64,000 bases of DNA from Lepraria neglecta (taxonomy: Eukaryota; Ascomycota; Lecanoromycetes; Lecanorales; Stereocaulaceae): positions 1,736,001 through 1,800,000 of the forward strand of contig CM065651.1 of the NCBI GenBank assembly GCA_033220425.1. The letters are read 5' to 3'. Positions within the stretch are counted from its first letter, which is position 1. Each line of letters begins with the position of its first letter. Under the pieces are notes generated by a model, which was not told where the DNA came from, did no database searches, and saw nothing but the letters and a program-made list of their open reading frames with translations. Shown here in pieces: positions 46,322 through 59,240 of the stretch. Both the position numbers and the translations under genes were made by a program.

Positions 46322-48141
46322 ATAGCCTGACACACCACATTCCTTGATTCCGTGCAGCTCCAAGCCAGCTCTATCGCATTGGTGTACCCAATATCCCCGT
46401 TTATGTCTCAACATAAACCTAGCCACGATCCCTTGAGAGCTCGGGCGACCAAATTCCACTGCTACAGTCATGTCCAGACACGCCATCAGCTCCGCTACCT
46501 CCTCAGCGTTTGAAGTTCCGGCCTTCAAGCTGCTCCGCGCGTAATCTCGCGCTTTCATTAATGCACTTTAATGTGAAGAGCTAGAACCATCAAGTGGGTT
46601 GAGCTTTGAGCATTCCATTCTGAAAAGGAATATATAGGTTTTGAGCCACGCAAGCACTGGGTTGAACTCTTTCCTTGGGTTTGCGTTACGATGCCTGCCC
46701 AAATGTCGGATCTTTCGAGGTAGTCTCGCGCGGTTCAATGTATGCAAGTGATAGTCCAATTTGGAGGCAGTTCCGGATAGCTCGGAAGCAGGACTGTGAG
46801 TGTCTTCTCGGCCGTGAACCTCGAGCAGGCCCGCACAGCGAATTCTGAGCCAAAGTCTCAATTCCTTGCACTTCTGTAGGCATTCCGCAGCTGAGGGTAA
46901 TAGGGCACCAGGGGATGATGGAAGATCACCGTCACCCGCGTAAGCCACTAGAAGGCAATAGACACGGTTATTTTCTTGGAATAGCCCCGACGAGTTGGCA
47001 AAGGACGTCGTGGCTTCGTATCTTGCACGGACTAGTTGAAATGTCTGAACGGCAGAGGCCAGATAGACGGTATCGACTTGTTTAAGCATATGGCTGTACA
47101 TGCCTTCTACGTCTTTTGGAAGTTCATGCAAGCGTTGCCGCAATGTTGAAATACGGTCATAATTCCTGGGGCCTGCTAGGAGCGAGTCAACCACTAATTG
47201 CATCCAAAGGAATACACATTTTGTGCTCTGGACAACTTCCTGGACCAGCTCCTGCGCGATTTCAGGTTCCCGAACTGCTGCTTTATTGTTCTTCACCAGT
47301 CGATCGTCAACCTATGTACTGATGTCGCCATGTGTCACATCATGGAGCTTCAAGGCAGGAAGACCCTCAAAGCCTTGCTCAAACTCCTCTAAAGGTCTGC
47401 TAGAGACACAAATCTTGAAATTTTTGTTAGAGGCGAGGCTCTTAATCAGGTCGATCAACGACTCATGATGACTATCGTGTTGATTCAGCCTATCGATGAA
47501 AAAAGCGAGTTTGAAGGTGCCACTGCCTTTGCTTCAATAGGATTGCTGATGTCTTTTGCAATCTTGATATCGCCCAATTGTCAATCACAGGGGCAGTCTT
47601 TGACCATAAGGGCATCTCAGACATCTTTTTTCAATGCTCAGGCATGACAAGCTGAATGAGGTCTTTGTGCTGCTCCAAAATGTCGTGCAGGAGTTTCGGG
47701 AGTAGACCTGATTGCGTTACCTGCTGTACTGCACCGCTGTTCCAGAAGAAGAATCCAGCGGTGATCAAAGGAAGATCGCCAGCCAATCAAGTAGATGTTG
47801 TGTTTGCGAATGCTCGAAGATGTGTTTCATCAGAGTTGATTTGCCGCAGCCTGCTCGGCGACTGATCCAGTAGATGTCCACATTGTCATCACGCTGCCAA
47901 TCAATAAAGTTGCTCCAAGGTTTTGCATAGACGGAGGAGTCGCAGAAGATTCAGTTGAAGTTGTTTTGTGAGCCTCAAGAACTGCGTCGCAACGGTCATT
48001 CATCTCGGTGAAAGCCAGGCTATGGACGAGGTAACTTTCTGCTTGCGAACGCCTCCTCATTCCATCATACCCCGTCTCAGAATCCCGAATCTCTTGGATA
48101 ATAGCCGCTCGTGTTTTCATGACATTTTCAAGTATATCCAT
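46268..48141 (-). pseudogene. STAND/NACHT-type NTPase, decayed
   Basis: Read on minus. From 48141 comes an N-terminal helical region (RAAIIQEIRDSETGYD, YLVHSLAFTEMNDRCDA). A P-loop (YWISRRAGCGKSTLMKHIF, near 47880-47830) follows in another frame. Next are a decayed nucleotide-binding segment, EEFEQGFEGLPALKL, and from 47296 the typical winged-helix/post-NACHT stretch (KCVFLWMQLVVDSLL, ISTLRQRLHELPKDVEGMY, YLASAVQTFQLVRARYE). One stop (TAA at about 46570) separates it from a last frame to 46268. At least two frame changes and several stops are present. Intact relatives are fungal NOD-like receptors in incompatibility and defence. No C-terminal repeats (ankyrin, WD, TPR) were found. Confidence 0.7.
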
Positions 48142-49208
48142 CCTATTGGGCTCTTGAGATTTGACAATAACGTCCGCCTTGATCTACAGCTCTTTCGTAA
48201 AAGCTCTTCTACCTTCCATAACGTTGTTCACTTCCCGCTGGGTGCCCTTCTCGACATTCTTGAACCCTTCGGACTGCTTGAGAGACCGAACATATCACCG
48301 CCCTCCCTACATAAACAAAAGTACGTAAGCCTCCCATTGACATTGTGTCTAAGGAAAAAGATGAATAGAAATGATAGGCCCTACTTTATGGATACCAGAA
48401 GATGTAGCTCAAGCTCGCTTCTGGACATCTCCAGTCTTCTCATTTGAGACCTTAGGGCTCTCTATAGCGGATGGCTCCTCATTGAGATGCTTCAGTCGGA
48501 CGACGCTGCAACTACCCACGGGCCAAAGCAGTATCAAATAGACGCCTGGCCCCTTGGCAGAGATCCTTTCATTAGAGCCGATGTTGATGTCCCCTCGCTG
48601 CGTCTACCACGTATCTCTGATGCGCGTATATAAACGCTATTCCGACCACTGGCCCGCCCCTGAAGCTCCAAGGCCTTCATACAGATACTCGGGAATAAGA
48701 GACGATATCATAGGTACACCTATGCGCGAAAGGAGACAGTTCCGAGATACGCATCGGCAAATCCGCGGGTATGAAAACATGAGAGGAGGTTGTGGGGGCG
48801 GGCCGCACAGATGGCAACCAGCAGGAGGATCAGCCATAGGTGGGACTGGCATTCAATATCGAAAGCGGGTATGTTAGCTTGTGATAAGACAGATCGCACT
48901 ATTCTGGACTGTTTACCCCCTCTTAAGTGGACTGGATGTCTCGGTATTTGATAATAAGGTTTCTTTAGGACTCCTCGACACTCGAACCCAATACAGGCTC
49001 ATTCCCTTGCAAGGATGAGTGACCAGCAAACAATGACGGGTCGACGTTTGTGGGGAGCCGCAGCATATTTCCATCCCGCCAGCTCTGTTCCATAGAGCTA
49101 CGTGGACGTCCATGCGCATGCTGAAATAGCTAGGCGGCAGCAGTGGTAAGGGTACAATATGCCTACAGCTCGGACATCCGTAGAGCTATATACGCTAGCT
49201 TAATCACT
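48142..49208. other. Intergenic, nothing recognised
   Basis: About 1.1 kb; possible lost 5' exons of the NTPase on minus. The frames at 48554-48877 (plus) and 48637-48852 (minus) overlap and neither is supported. Confidence 0.4.
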
Positions 49209-49810
49209 AATGGCGCAACTTCCATCCACGACCCAACCCTTTCAATCCCTCAATTTCCGTTCCATATAACGCCTATCGTCATACCGACCATTGGTATACC
49301 TCCTCTCGAAATGATCCACCATGGTTGAGCAATGTGTCAAAACCGGAGCCACCAGCGTTTGATGCTCCGAAGGAGCCTACACGCTTGGATCACAGCTACG
49401 TTGGTCATGAATTCAATAAATCGAGAATATTGTCAGGATATCAGCCCGAGGAGTTCGACAACGAGGCATCCGCCTTTGAGGACCGCGGAGCCAAAGTCAC
49501 GGGGGAGTCGGCAAACGAACACTTAGCACATGACGAGCGCGAACCGCAATCTGCTATAAGTCATAATGGGAATCCTGTAGAACCTGCCATAACAGCGCAA
49601 GACGTTATACCAGCTTCCGGGAAGCGAAAGATCACACTATCGGAATACTTATCCAGGCGTAGGGTGTCGAGCCTTTCAACTAAATTGAACGATGATTCGC
49701 CGGCTCTGGAATCGAGGAACAGGCTCAGCGAGACGGATCAACGGTTGTCCCTCTCTCCAAGTGAGCATTCTCTGCCAGAGGGAGTGAAAACGTGGTGGAT
49801 CACGTTGTAG
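49209..49810 (+). CDS. Hypothetical polar protein, start unresolved
   Basis: One frame is open from just after a TAA near 49205 to TAG 49808-49810 (about 200 codons). It begins Pro/Asn-rich (FHPRPNPFNPSISVPYNA) and continues with YTSSRNDPPWLSNVSKPEP, KRKITLSEYLSRRRVSS and a Ser-rich end. It has no ATG near its 5' end, so a 5' exon is needed. The repeated Ser/Glu composition suggests a disordered protein. Not recognised. Confidence 0.35.
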
Positions 49811-50312
49811 CACTGTGGACACTATTGCCCCTTGGGATCAAGCCAAATGAACTCCGCTGGGTCTGGAGAGTTCATCAGCGCGCCCTTTCAGAATTTCTGT
49901 TGATAAGTATAATGACGGCAGAATATTTCAAATGAAAACAGCAATTTATGTTAATGTGTTGAGGACTTTATATCTCGAACTTCCCTTCTATCATTTCTCG
50001 CCTGTCATAGAGCAGTAACACTAACAAAGCAGGACTAGAAGAAATACTAAAAGCCAATCGAGCTTTAACAATTGGTCCAGCAGTTCGTCACTCGTCTTGG
50101 CAATAGTCGCTACGATGAACTCTGCAAAGCCAGGCACTCGGAGGCCGATATCGAAGATCCAAAGCGTTGGCCAGAGAAGGCCATTATTACGAATGGGTTC
50201 TGAAATTAGGTGGTGCATCCAATTTAGTATTTCCCGGCATCTCATGCACGGAAAGGGCAAGAGACTATCGATTGCAATACGTGAGCATGCGCAGAAATCG
50301 AGTTCAAGATTG
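49811..50312. other. Intergenic, nothing recognised
   Basis: 500 bp between convergent models. A further 3' exon of the protease-like gene could lie here, since gtaaga follows its codon for Leu at 50321. Confidence 0.35.
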
Positions 50313-51883
50313 TTATCTTACCAGCGGCATCTCAGAAGGCGACTGAGGATCCGACATACTAGGCGATAGCATGCTTGGCGACCACGGATACGTCGTCTCA
50401 GTTGGCGCTACTGTTGATTCCTGATGCCTCCGACGTTGAAGTTGACGCAAGAAAAGGAAGACAAGCGCTCCAATAATCGCCAGACCTGCGACTCCCCCTA
50501 CTGTCCCACCGGCAATAGCACCGGTATGACTGGACTTACTTGGGGCTGGGCTAGCACTTGGAGCTGGTGAAGCGCTCTGGCTGGGGCTGGGACTGGGACT
50601 GGGACTGGGTGTGGGTGTACAAATTGCCTTCAAACTCTGTGGGTTTGAAGTCTGCGTTCCGAGTACCGCAGGTGCCATTTGGAATTGGCCGCTTTCATAA
50701 TCGACGAGCAAGTAGTTGAATGTCAGGTATATACCGCCTAAGAGCGGTTGGACTGTTGCAGGATTGCTCTTGGCAGTGTTTGCTATTGCTGTATCGACAA
50801 TTGATGCATTAGTAATGGCATAGTGACCAGATTGGTCTGACCCTCTGTGCAAGGTTATGAGCTCTGAATTGGGAATGACCGTTGAGTAATCATTGTCCAG
50901 TGTTATTGTTATACTGCCGTCTGGTGCATTGGATGTGGGATAGGTGAGGTTAGCATAGGAGGAATTGTAGTTGGTGATGTTGGCAAATTTAGAGGCCACA
51001 TCTAGCGTGAAGGTGAATCGGTTCTAAAAGGGTTCAACGCAGGCTATCATGTTCTCCGAGAGAAGCGAGTCAGAGGTTCCGTTTGGGTGGTCATACGTTA
51101 TACTACTAACCGTGACCTACAAGGGACAGGGCTACTGAAGCGACCAGTTGCCCAGAGGAAATGTGGTGAAATTCCCAGCGACTCTGGCGGGATCGTAGCC
51201 TCCAACAGTCAATTCGCCGTCAACTGGTGAGAGAGATCGGTCTCCTGCATATAAGCCCCAAGCTTTTGACGGCGCCACGTTGGCTTCAGTCACGGCTGCT
51301 AAGAAGGATGAGTTCAGGCCGAGAGGGAGACCTGCCTCAGTACCTGGACACACGTCAAGATCAGCCAATGGGTTGTTCAATCAGTCAGATAGAACTTTGA
51401 GCACCCACCAGAAATGAGGTCCGAATCCTCAACCAAAGGAAACCCCCAAACGGTACCATTAGACTGAAACTCCATAACATCGTTAAAATAGACATAAGAC
51501 CCAGTAGCCGTCTCAGTATCAGCCGCGCTGCCATTCCATCGGTCCTTAATCGAGACTACAAAGCTCGACGACTTCGAACTATCATAAACACCACCCTTCC
51601 CACCAACGCATGAGGTGTTGGCTTCCGACACGCAGTCGAGCACATTTGAGAGACGGGTGTTGTTTAGGGTGGTCGAGGGTCGGAGGGAGAATATCTGGTT
51701 TGGGGTCCCGATGCCGAGTTCTATGCCTCTTGTGACGGCGACGCCGTTGGTGGATACGGTTACGTTGCTCCAGGGGAGGGAGAGTGGTGCTATTGAGCAG
51801 TTCCCGCTTGCGGCTATTGCTAGAGGGATAGACGAGAGGATGTAGATGCACAGGTGGAACCAACAGGAGCCTCGTGGATCCAT
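50313..51883 (-). pseudogene. Aspartic-protease-like membrane protein, nonsense-mutated
   Basis: Exon 1 is 51883-51409 (signal peptide CWFHLCIYILSSIPLAIA, then LSLPWSNVTVSTNGV and GIELGIGTPNQIFSLRPS). After a 65-nt intron (gtgggt...gtccag), exon 2 runs from 51343. It carries LGLNSSFLAAV, GELTVGGYDPARV and FTTFPLGNWSLQ, then one unbroken frame to 50313 except for three TAG codons at 51134-51132, 51119-51117 and 51026-51024. The end has a Pro/Ser stalk, one transmembrane helix (AGLAIIGALVFLFLR) and a cytosolic tail. The pepsin fold is clear, but the first catalytic Asp-Thr/Ser-Gly is replaced by Arg-Pro-Ser, so the ancestor was probably already a non-catalytic pseudoprotease. All three stops are TAG, as expected from CAG by C-to-T change. 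Confidence 0.7.
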
Positions 51884-52689
51884 ACCTTTGGGCAACAATG
51901 CTCTTCGCAAGATCTCAATCCCTGAGAACGCGACAGATCTTCAGCTCATGGTAGTATTGTACAACAAGTCAAGCTAAGATGGCAGGCTCGACATCAAAAG
52001 ATCCATAGCCAAAGCCTCATTGTTCTGTGAGAGAAGAAGTGGAAAAGGATGGGATGCAGTGAACGAAGGTCAAGAACAATCTGTGTGGAAACGACTGCGG
52101 GGCGGAAAATAGCGCTGCTTATCTCAGCTTATTGGTCAGCCTTGTGCGCAGATGCGGGGACAACAAGTGCGCCGGGCGGCGCAGCAGCGAGTCATAGCTC
52201 AGCCGTGAGTGGAAGATGTGATGAAGAATCTCCAATCACGTTGTTTGCAGGATGATGTGTTATCGCACGTGCTTCACCCTAAATAAGCAATTCGTGATTT
52301 TTGTGGCCTACTCTGGAAGGTGGGCTTACACCCCTCATCGCTGTCCCGACGACCACTTCTCGATCGCTCTTTACATAGCTAAAGAACAAACTCGTCAATC
52401 TCGGCAGTCCTCTATATTTTCAGCATACCACTAGAAGGTGATAGATAAGCCTTTAAAATTCGCATCTTGTTAGATCCAATTTCCCAGAGAATCCAGGAGA
52501 ATTTGGAGAGGACGGACTAGCCCAAGAACCTGCATGTACCTTCCGATAAGGGAGTGAAATTGGAGTCTCTGATAAGCTCTCGCATTTTCTAGTTGTTGGT
52601 AGTCTTTTTTATTTGACCATCGCTTTGCATGGTGTCCTACTGTGCTTGTCAGCCACTGAGGTATCGATTAATGAACTTGGGGTGTACTT
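51884..52689. other. Intergenic, nothing recognised
   Basis: About 800 bp. The 5' flank of the protease-like gene and the 3' flank of the GDP-fucose synthase remnant. Confidence 0.4.
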
Positions 52690-53768
<1,079 letters not shown>

Positions 53769-54872
53769 ATATTTATACTTATATATATATTGTTCAGGGT
53801 AGGAGTGTTACATAGTGTGTCTAGAAGTCATAGTCCCTGATTTGAGAGATTATCGGCTGTCCAGCTCCTAAAAACGCCACTGACGCATAGCTTGCAGAAT
53901 GGTTGATTGATCATCGAGATCACGTCCAAGTCACAGCGTATCTATAAAACAGTGTCCATCATTTTCCGCATCATGTGGAATTCGAACCAGGAAGACCGCT
54001 ATAGTATAATTGATCTCAACATAACATAAAAATGATTACAGCAGACAATTCCTATGTCCGTCTCGAGGTTCTAGGACATACTTCAGCCGATATGAGTGAT
54101 ACTGCTTTCGTGAGTTGCTTCAACGCAGATCAGTAAATGACAAGGAAGTGGGAACGCTGTGGCTGCGCCTTCGTCTTCTCAGAATCCATAGTCGCCTGTG
54201 CTATCAACGGTACTTACAGAAGTACGAAGGTTGCATTAAAGTCTGTCGAGCTGCAATCCGACAGATACCAATAGGTCAATGACCTTGACTGGCTTTCTTG
54301 GGCTTCAATCAGCCTCGTTAAACATAGAACAAGGCTTTAAAAAATGTCAACGAGGCTTGTTGAGTAGTTGGGAGGTATTTGGGAGCCTATCAGCCCTACA
54401 GCCTTACGTACTAGTACTAGCTGATCCTTCCGGCTCATCGCCAGCGCACTGCCCCACGTCTCCCATGCAGCTTCTAGCTGTGGCTGTACCTGCCGAAAAA
54501 CCTCACTACCTACTGTAATGAAGCTGGTACAGCGGATAGGCATTGTACTAGTCTTATTTAGCCTTAGCTTCAGGGGCGCGTATAAGTAGATTTCTGCTAG
54601 GGCACGGGGGAGATATTATTCTTACATACATTCTTACAGATACAGATTTTTATCAAGCAGTCTTATTCGATTCTACTTAGCCGTTCCATGCAGCAAGCTT
54701 GCCCGTGACTATTCCGCTACTGTCTCTTTACCGACTCCCTTACTCCCACACCTTCACACTACGCAGTAAATTCATTCCTTGGGTATGACTCCAGGGACGT
54801 TGTTGCTTATGGCAAGATCCTCACTCTAAAAATCAGACGCAGTCCAGCCTACATTGAGAATCATCCGATATA
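53769..54872. other. Intergenic; duplicate of sequence upstream of copy 2
   Basis: 54088-54215 and 54418-54465 match the region upstream of the 45.4-kb paralogue. A TATA-like run (tatatatatat) lies near 53780. No gene recognised. Confidence 0.5.
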
Positions 54873-55842
54873 ATGTCATCTTCGAGTAGGAGAGCGACGG
54901 AGGATGAGGCGCGACGACGAAGAGGCGAGGAAGTAGAAGGAGAACGCAGGACACTTAGGAGCACACGAAAAAAGTTTTTCATCAATGGCGATGGGATTCA
55001 TCTTGAGGTCCTGCAGAGGGAAATAACGAGATGTCTGGGACCAGGATCATTTTTCAGGCGTTTGAGATTCAATGTAAGCATTATGTAGGGCGTCGGTAAG
55101 TTAAAAGGTCAAGATTGATTATGCTTTTAGGGTGTAAGTGGCTATCTCATTAAACCTATTCGCCCATTAACGCCTGTAAGTCTCGCCGTTGACAATCTAG
55201 GCATGGTTTTGCTAACCCGATCTCTCAAAGGCCATGATGGATGAACTAGTAGAACTTTCTACGACCTATACACAACAAATGCCGACCTCAGCCCTCGATC
55301 CTCGAGGGCACACTGTGCAGTACCGCCCAAACCCAGCAGGGGAAATGACAGATGCTCCTACCGGTGTGTATGGCTTATTTGGGTTTGACCCTGGAGCTGG
55401 TGGTCATGATTCAACACATCAACTGAACCAAGTTGTGACTGACCCAGTCAGCGATGCTATGATAGACCCCAACCTAACGACAAGCAATGTCTCATCAGGC
55501 CCTGGCCATCAAGTTATAGATATAGAAAGCCCAGTTGCCGGTATAACATCCGGCAATTACAGGGTAGTAAAAGCAACGAAACCCAGTCCAGCGGAAATTT
55601 GGGAATGGTACTGGCGCAATGGATTAGGCGCCTTGACTATAGTGGCCAGCATTAGCACAGCGCTAGTGTTGATCTTTGCTATGGGGAGGGATCTGGACAC
55701 GGCTTTTACTGTAGCAAGCTGGGTTCTCGTTGCGGGCACCATGCTTGCTGTCACGATAAAGGGCTGGCTTTGGGAGAGGCCGGGGGGCAATGAGGATATT
55801 CCTTTGGCAAACTTGAATGCAAATAGAATGCATCCGCCATAA
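54873..55842 (+). CDS. Two-helix membrane protein family, copy 3 (intact)
   Basis: Exons are 54873-55073 (67 codons), 55131-55175 (15 codons) and 55231-55842, giving 285 residues. Introns have standard GTAAG donors and branch sites. Exon 1 is basic and charged (RRATEDEARRRRGEE), ending FFINGDGIHLEVLQREI. Exon 2 is GVSGYLIKPIRPLTP. Exon 3 starts AMMDELVELSTTYTQQ, has a polar middle, then IWEWYWRNGLG, helix one (ALTIVASISTALVLIF), DLDTAFTVAS, helix two (WVLVAGTMLAVTI) and KGWLWERPGG. The module is closest to copy 2. A cytosolic N-terminal domain with a C-terminal hairpin membrane anchor is inferred. Function unknown. Confidence 0.75.
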
Positions 55843-57526
55843 CGATCGAGATACATCAATTACCAACGGAAGAAGTTACGCCAAATTGATGAGCATCATC
55901 AAGCCGAAATTCAGAGCTCTGAGCCGATCATACCTTGATTAACCGTAGGAGAATATATATTCAAATTCAATTCTGCATCGATTGGCGCATCAATCGAAGT
56001 CCGATGCATCAAAGGTCTGATAGTGCTGGTGACTGAGATTGCCGGAAACGCCCGTCTCTGCATGTTATTCTCTGATCAACTAGCGTTACACTCGATCTGT
56101 GTCATAAACGAAAATCTTATTGGTAAGCTTAGTATGGGGTTATTTGAGCTGAGATTCTGGTCTTTGAGGAGCTTTCGATTGACAAGAACTTGGGACTGGA
56201 GGTCCTCTGCCACCCCATACTCGAGGGCGATTTCCGCCAAGTCAGCATTTTAAGACGTTTATGTTGGCACTTGGATTACGACTGTCAAATTTCTTGACGG
56301 GATGGAGTCGATAAACGCTAAAGATGAGCTTGTTAAAATCATGGCCGAAAGACGAAATGTCATACTCGGAAGTCCGGTCCTCGGAGAAAGACTATTAGCG
56401 CGCGACAGTGAGTAGAAGGATTCACACCCAACCGGCCAAAACCCCCAACCGTTCACCTTGCTCTGACTCCACAGATACGAAGTTTGATAATATAATTTTG
56501 CGTATAGAATTGTGGATTTTGTACGTCTCTAAAAGGTTGGTACGGAATCTTTTGTCGAAATTGGCCGAGCTGGGACCCGGGTGAATTGTAGAGCTCTGCA
56601 AATTTTCGCCCCTAGAAAAGCCCTTGTACCCCGGAGCAGAAATATCGATAATTCCGGGCGGCAGCCCTACAAGGCTGGTCAGTTGGGTCGTTGAAGCCTG
56701 CGGGCGCTAGTCCGGGTTTGGACAGTTGGAGGGTGAACCCTTCTAGATACAACTACCTTATACTCACACTCACACTCAACCTCTTCTTCTTTTTTCGAGC
56801 TACCGGCTGACGGTATGGAAAATGAGTGCCATGCCATCTACTCAATTGCTTTTGTTCGCCTTTGACATGCAATAGCAGCGGCAGTGATACTTACCCCTAC
56901 AACTCCGATAACGTCCTTTCGCACCGCCTTTTTACACCTACCCACCACAGATCTCTACGTCGCAAATGGGAATTGTAGGGAAGAGAAGATACTCCTCGCT
57001 GTTAGCAGGGGTCAGATTTCTTTCCTTTTGCGTTCACTCGAGTCCAGAACACGCGTGCCTGCTCCAATCTTTTCAATGTTTACTGACACCCGACTCTTCC
57101 TAGCAGCACTCTCATCCCAGCGCACCAACCAAGCCTACAACTCCCACGGTCACAAATATGAGAAAGCGAAGGCGTGTTACATCTGAAGTGAGCTCGTCAT
57201 ACAGCACTTGCCGATGCAAGAGGTGGGAAGTTGGAAATGGGCAAGATAGCTGATATGCGGCGCAACACCAGGAGGACGTACATTACACCAGGTCCAGGTC
57301 GACCAGATTGCGGCAATTGCTAGGTTCAGCCCAGCCCAAGGTACGCTGCCAAGCGATTGCGCTCTGCATTGACTCTGCTAACAGAAAAAATTCGCAGGCT
57401 GTGCCACACTCGCCTCTGTCCTCCTCTCAAGATACTTCTACCCATCCAGACTATCGGACACTATCCTCTAACTGCTCCCCACTGCCACTTACCAACGCCA
57501 ATCTACGGATTTTCAACGGCACTCAA
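55843..57526. other. Intergenic, nothing firmly recognised
   Basis: About 1.7 kb. The frame of the next gene extends upstream to 57308 without an ATG and might include part of a 5' exon. An ORF at 56884-57186 has no support. Confidence 0.4.
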
Positions 57527-58600
57527 ATGGCGCTTCCCTTCACACCCAGCAAGACCACAATATCAGTTTCCGCGAAGCCTAACAACATTGGAGAGATACG
57601 AAGAGTTCTCTACGACAATAATCTCGTAATAGAAGACGACCAGGCTCTTGAAAGATGCTTAGGGATCAAGGATAAGGCTTTGGAAATAATTCAAGGCGAT
57701 AGGAATTCAGGCATGCAGCCAGGATCGAACGAGGAGATTCAAGAACTTCGTAAGATATTTGCTACTGGCAATGAACTCACGTTCCTCGTAGAGCTTTGGG
57801 GGTCCTTACTGCATAAGACACGCACTGCGCGACAGCTTGACCCCCAGGGAAGGATTGAATGGATCAAAGGGGCGTGGCGAAAGGACTGCCTACGAACCAA
57901 TTGGGGAGCGGACTTTCTGCGCGACTCGGTACCGGCAATTCAAAAACCAGATGATAAGGTACTCGCAAAACTACTCGAAAGTTTGCCGCGGATTCAGAAT
58001 CCAAGACCAGACCTTACCTACGGACTCGGGCAGGAGGCTTTCGACGAGACTGAACGCCGTATCATGCATACATGTAATAAGTTTACCGTCTTATCGGCAG
58101 ATCTCTACCATGGATTCTTTCTTGTTGAGGTGAAAAGTGCTGAAGGGACTATCGAGGATGCCGAGAATCAATGCTGTCGCGGCGGTGCTGCGCTGGTGCA
58201 TGCTCGAATCCAATTCAATGCCCAAGCTACTATGGAGCACGAGAGCCCTCCAATGGGCGCTGACCTACAATCAATAGCATTTACCCTCGCACTCGTCCCT
58301 TCGAAAGCGCATATGTTTGTGCACTGGGCAGAAATCAGGAACACAGACATAGTCTACCACATGAATCTTGTCAACAGCTACGACTTCAGATCTCTTTCTT
58401 GTGACGGCTTTGCGCAGTTGAGGTATGACATCGATAACGTGCTGGATTGGGGGACATCGCGGCGGAAGCAGGAGATAAAGAATGTTTGCAAGGAAATCGC
58501 AAAGAAGACGAATGGAGCTAATGCAGATGAAGACTTAGAAGGAGAATCGGAGCCTCCGCCCACCAAGAAGAGAAGACGAGGACGAGGTGGAAAAGCATAA
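57527..58600 (+). CDS. DUF7924-type protein (PD-(D/E)XK nuclease-like)
   Basis: First in-frame ATG at 57527 gives 357 residues; the frame is open back to 57308, so a 5' exon is possible. Conserved pieces are RPDLTYGLGQEAF, FFLVEVKSAEGTIEDAENQC, RGGAALVHARI, MFVHWAEI and DIDNVLDWG, in the order I remember for DUF7924. The Asp of PDLTYG and the Glu-x-Lys of VEVKS fit a PD-(D/E)XK nuclease-like core. The end is a basic nuclear-localisation-like tail (KKRRRGRGGK). Such genes are abundant and variable in Pezizomycotina and often sit near repeats. Biological role unknown. Confidence 0.7.
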   Translation: MALPFTPSKTTISVSAKPNNIGEIRRVLYDNNLVIEDDQALERCLGIKDKALEIIQGDRNSGMQPGSNEEIQELRKIFATGNELTFLVELWGSLLHKTRTARQLDPQGRIEWIKGAWRKDCLRTNWGADFLRDSVPAIQKPDDKVLAKLLESLPRIQNPRPDLTYGLGQEAFDETERRIMHTCNKFTVLSADLYHGFFLVEVKSAEGTIEDAENQCCRGGAALVHARIQFNAQATMEHESPPMGADLQSIAFTLALVPSKAHMFVHWAEIRNTDIVYHMNLVNSYDFRSLSCDGFAQLRYDIDNVLDWGTSRRKQEIKNVCKEIAKKTNGANADEDLEGESEPPPTKKRRRGRGGKA

Positions 58601-58689
58601 TTTGCCAAGTCATCGACTACACACGCTCGGTGTCGCCAAAATAATTCGCGTGGTGGGGCTAAATTAGCGAACAACTTTAGGTACCTTTA

Positions 58690-59045
58690 CGCCTAAATTT
58701 AGCCTATAATACATTACTAGCTACTAAATGCTACCAGCTTATTTTGCCCCCCTTAAGGTGCTGGATATCCCTAAGTCTCTGGGGCATAGAGAGTATTAAT
58801 TCATTAATATAGGGCTGCGAAACCCGATCCCAGCCCTCCCTGAGTAGCTCCCTTAGGGTCTTCTGGTCCTAATGAGGGCGTTTTCTCTGGTACTACCTAG
58901 GGCCCTGCCAGCAGTTCTTAATGGGGCGGATACGCATAGACCCCTCTAGATCTCATGATTGGCTTCTAGGATTTAGATCCATCTAGGTTTCGGCGAATGG
59001 CATGGGAGTACGATTGATGCCCAGACGCAGGTGCCTTAAGTCTAT
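58690..59045 (-). mobile_element. Tc1/mariner transposase C-terminal fragment
   Basis: Minus-strand sequence near 58860-58720 reads TLRELLREGWDRVSQPYI and then LILSMPQRLRDIQHLKGGQ, the typical Tc1/mariner C-terminus. Upstream pieces (LRLGINRTPMPFAE, MDLNP) resemble the region around the catalytic Glu. It has several stops and no ends. A third Tc1-type fragment in the window. Confidence 0.5.
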
Positions 59046-59240
59046 TGCAATGGCAAAGCCGATGACACGTTTGCCTCCAGGCAAATTGGACCGCTAAGCA
59101 GCCTCTTCGAGGCTGAATGCCTGCGAATGCTGTTAATCACAAATGTGTATATAGTTGAGAGAGTTTGATGGTGCAACCTTCCAATATTTCTGACCTGTCT
59201 ACTATCATTTCGGTTTTCGTTCAAGCCATACCATTAGAAT

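Noticed and set aside
48554-48877. 107-codon plus frame, Gly/Arg-rich
   Set aside because: An overlapping minus frame of similar length exists, and no family or signal is visible.
56884-57186. 100-codon plus frame before the DUF7924 gene
   Set aside because: Considered as a 5' exon, but its sequence does not resemble the usual N-terminus and no clear splice pair was found.
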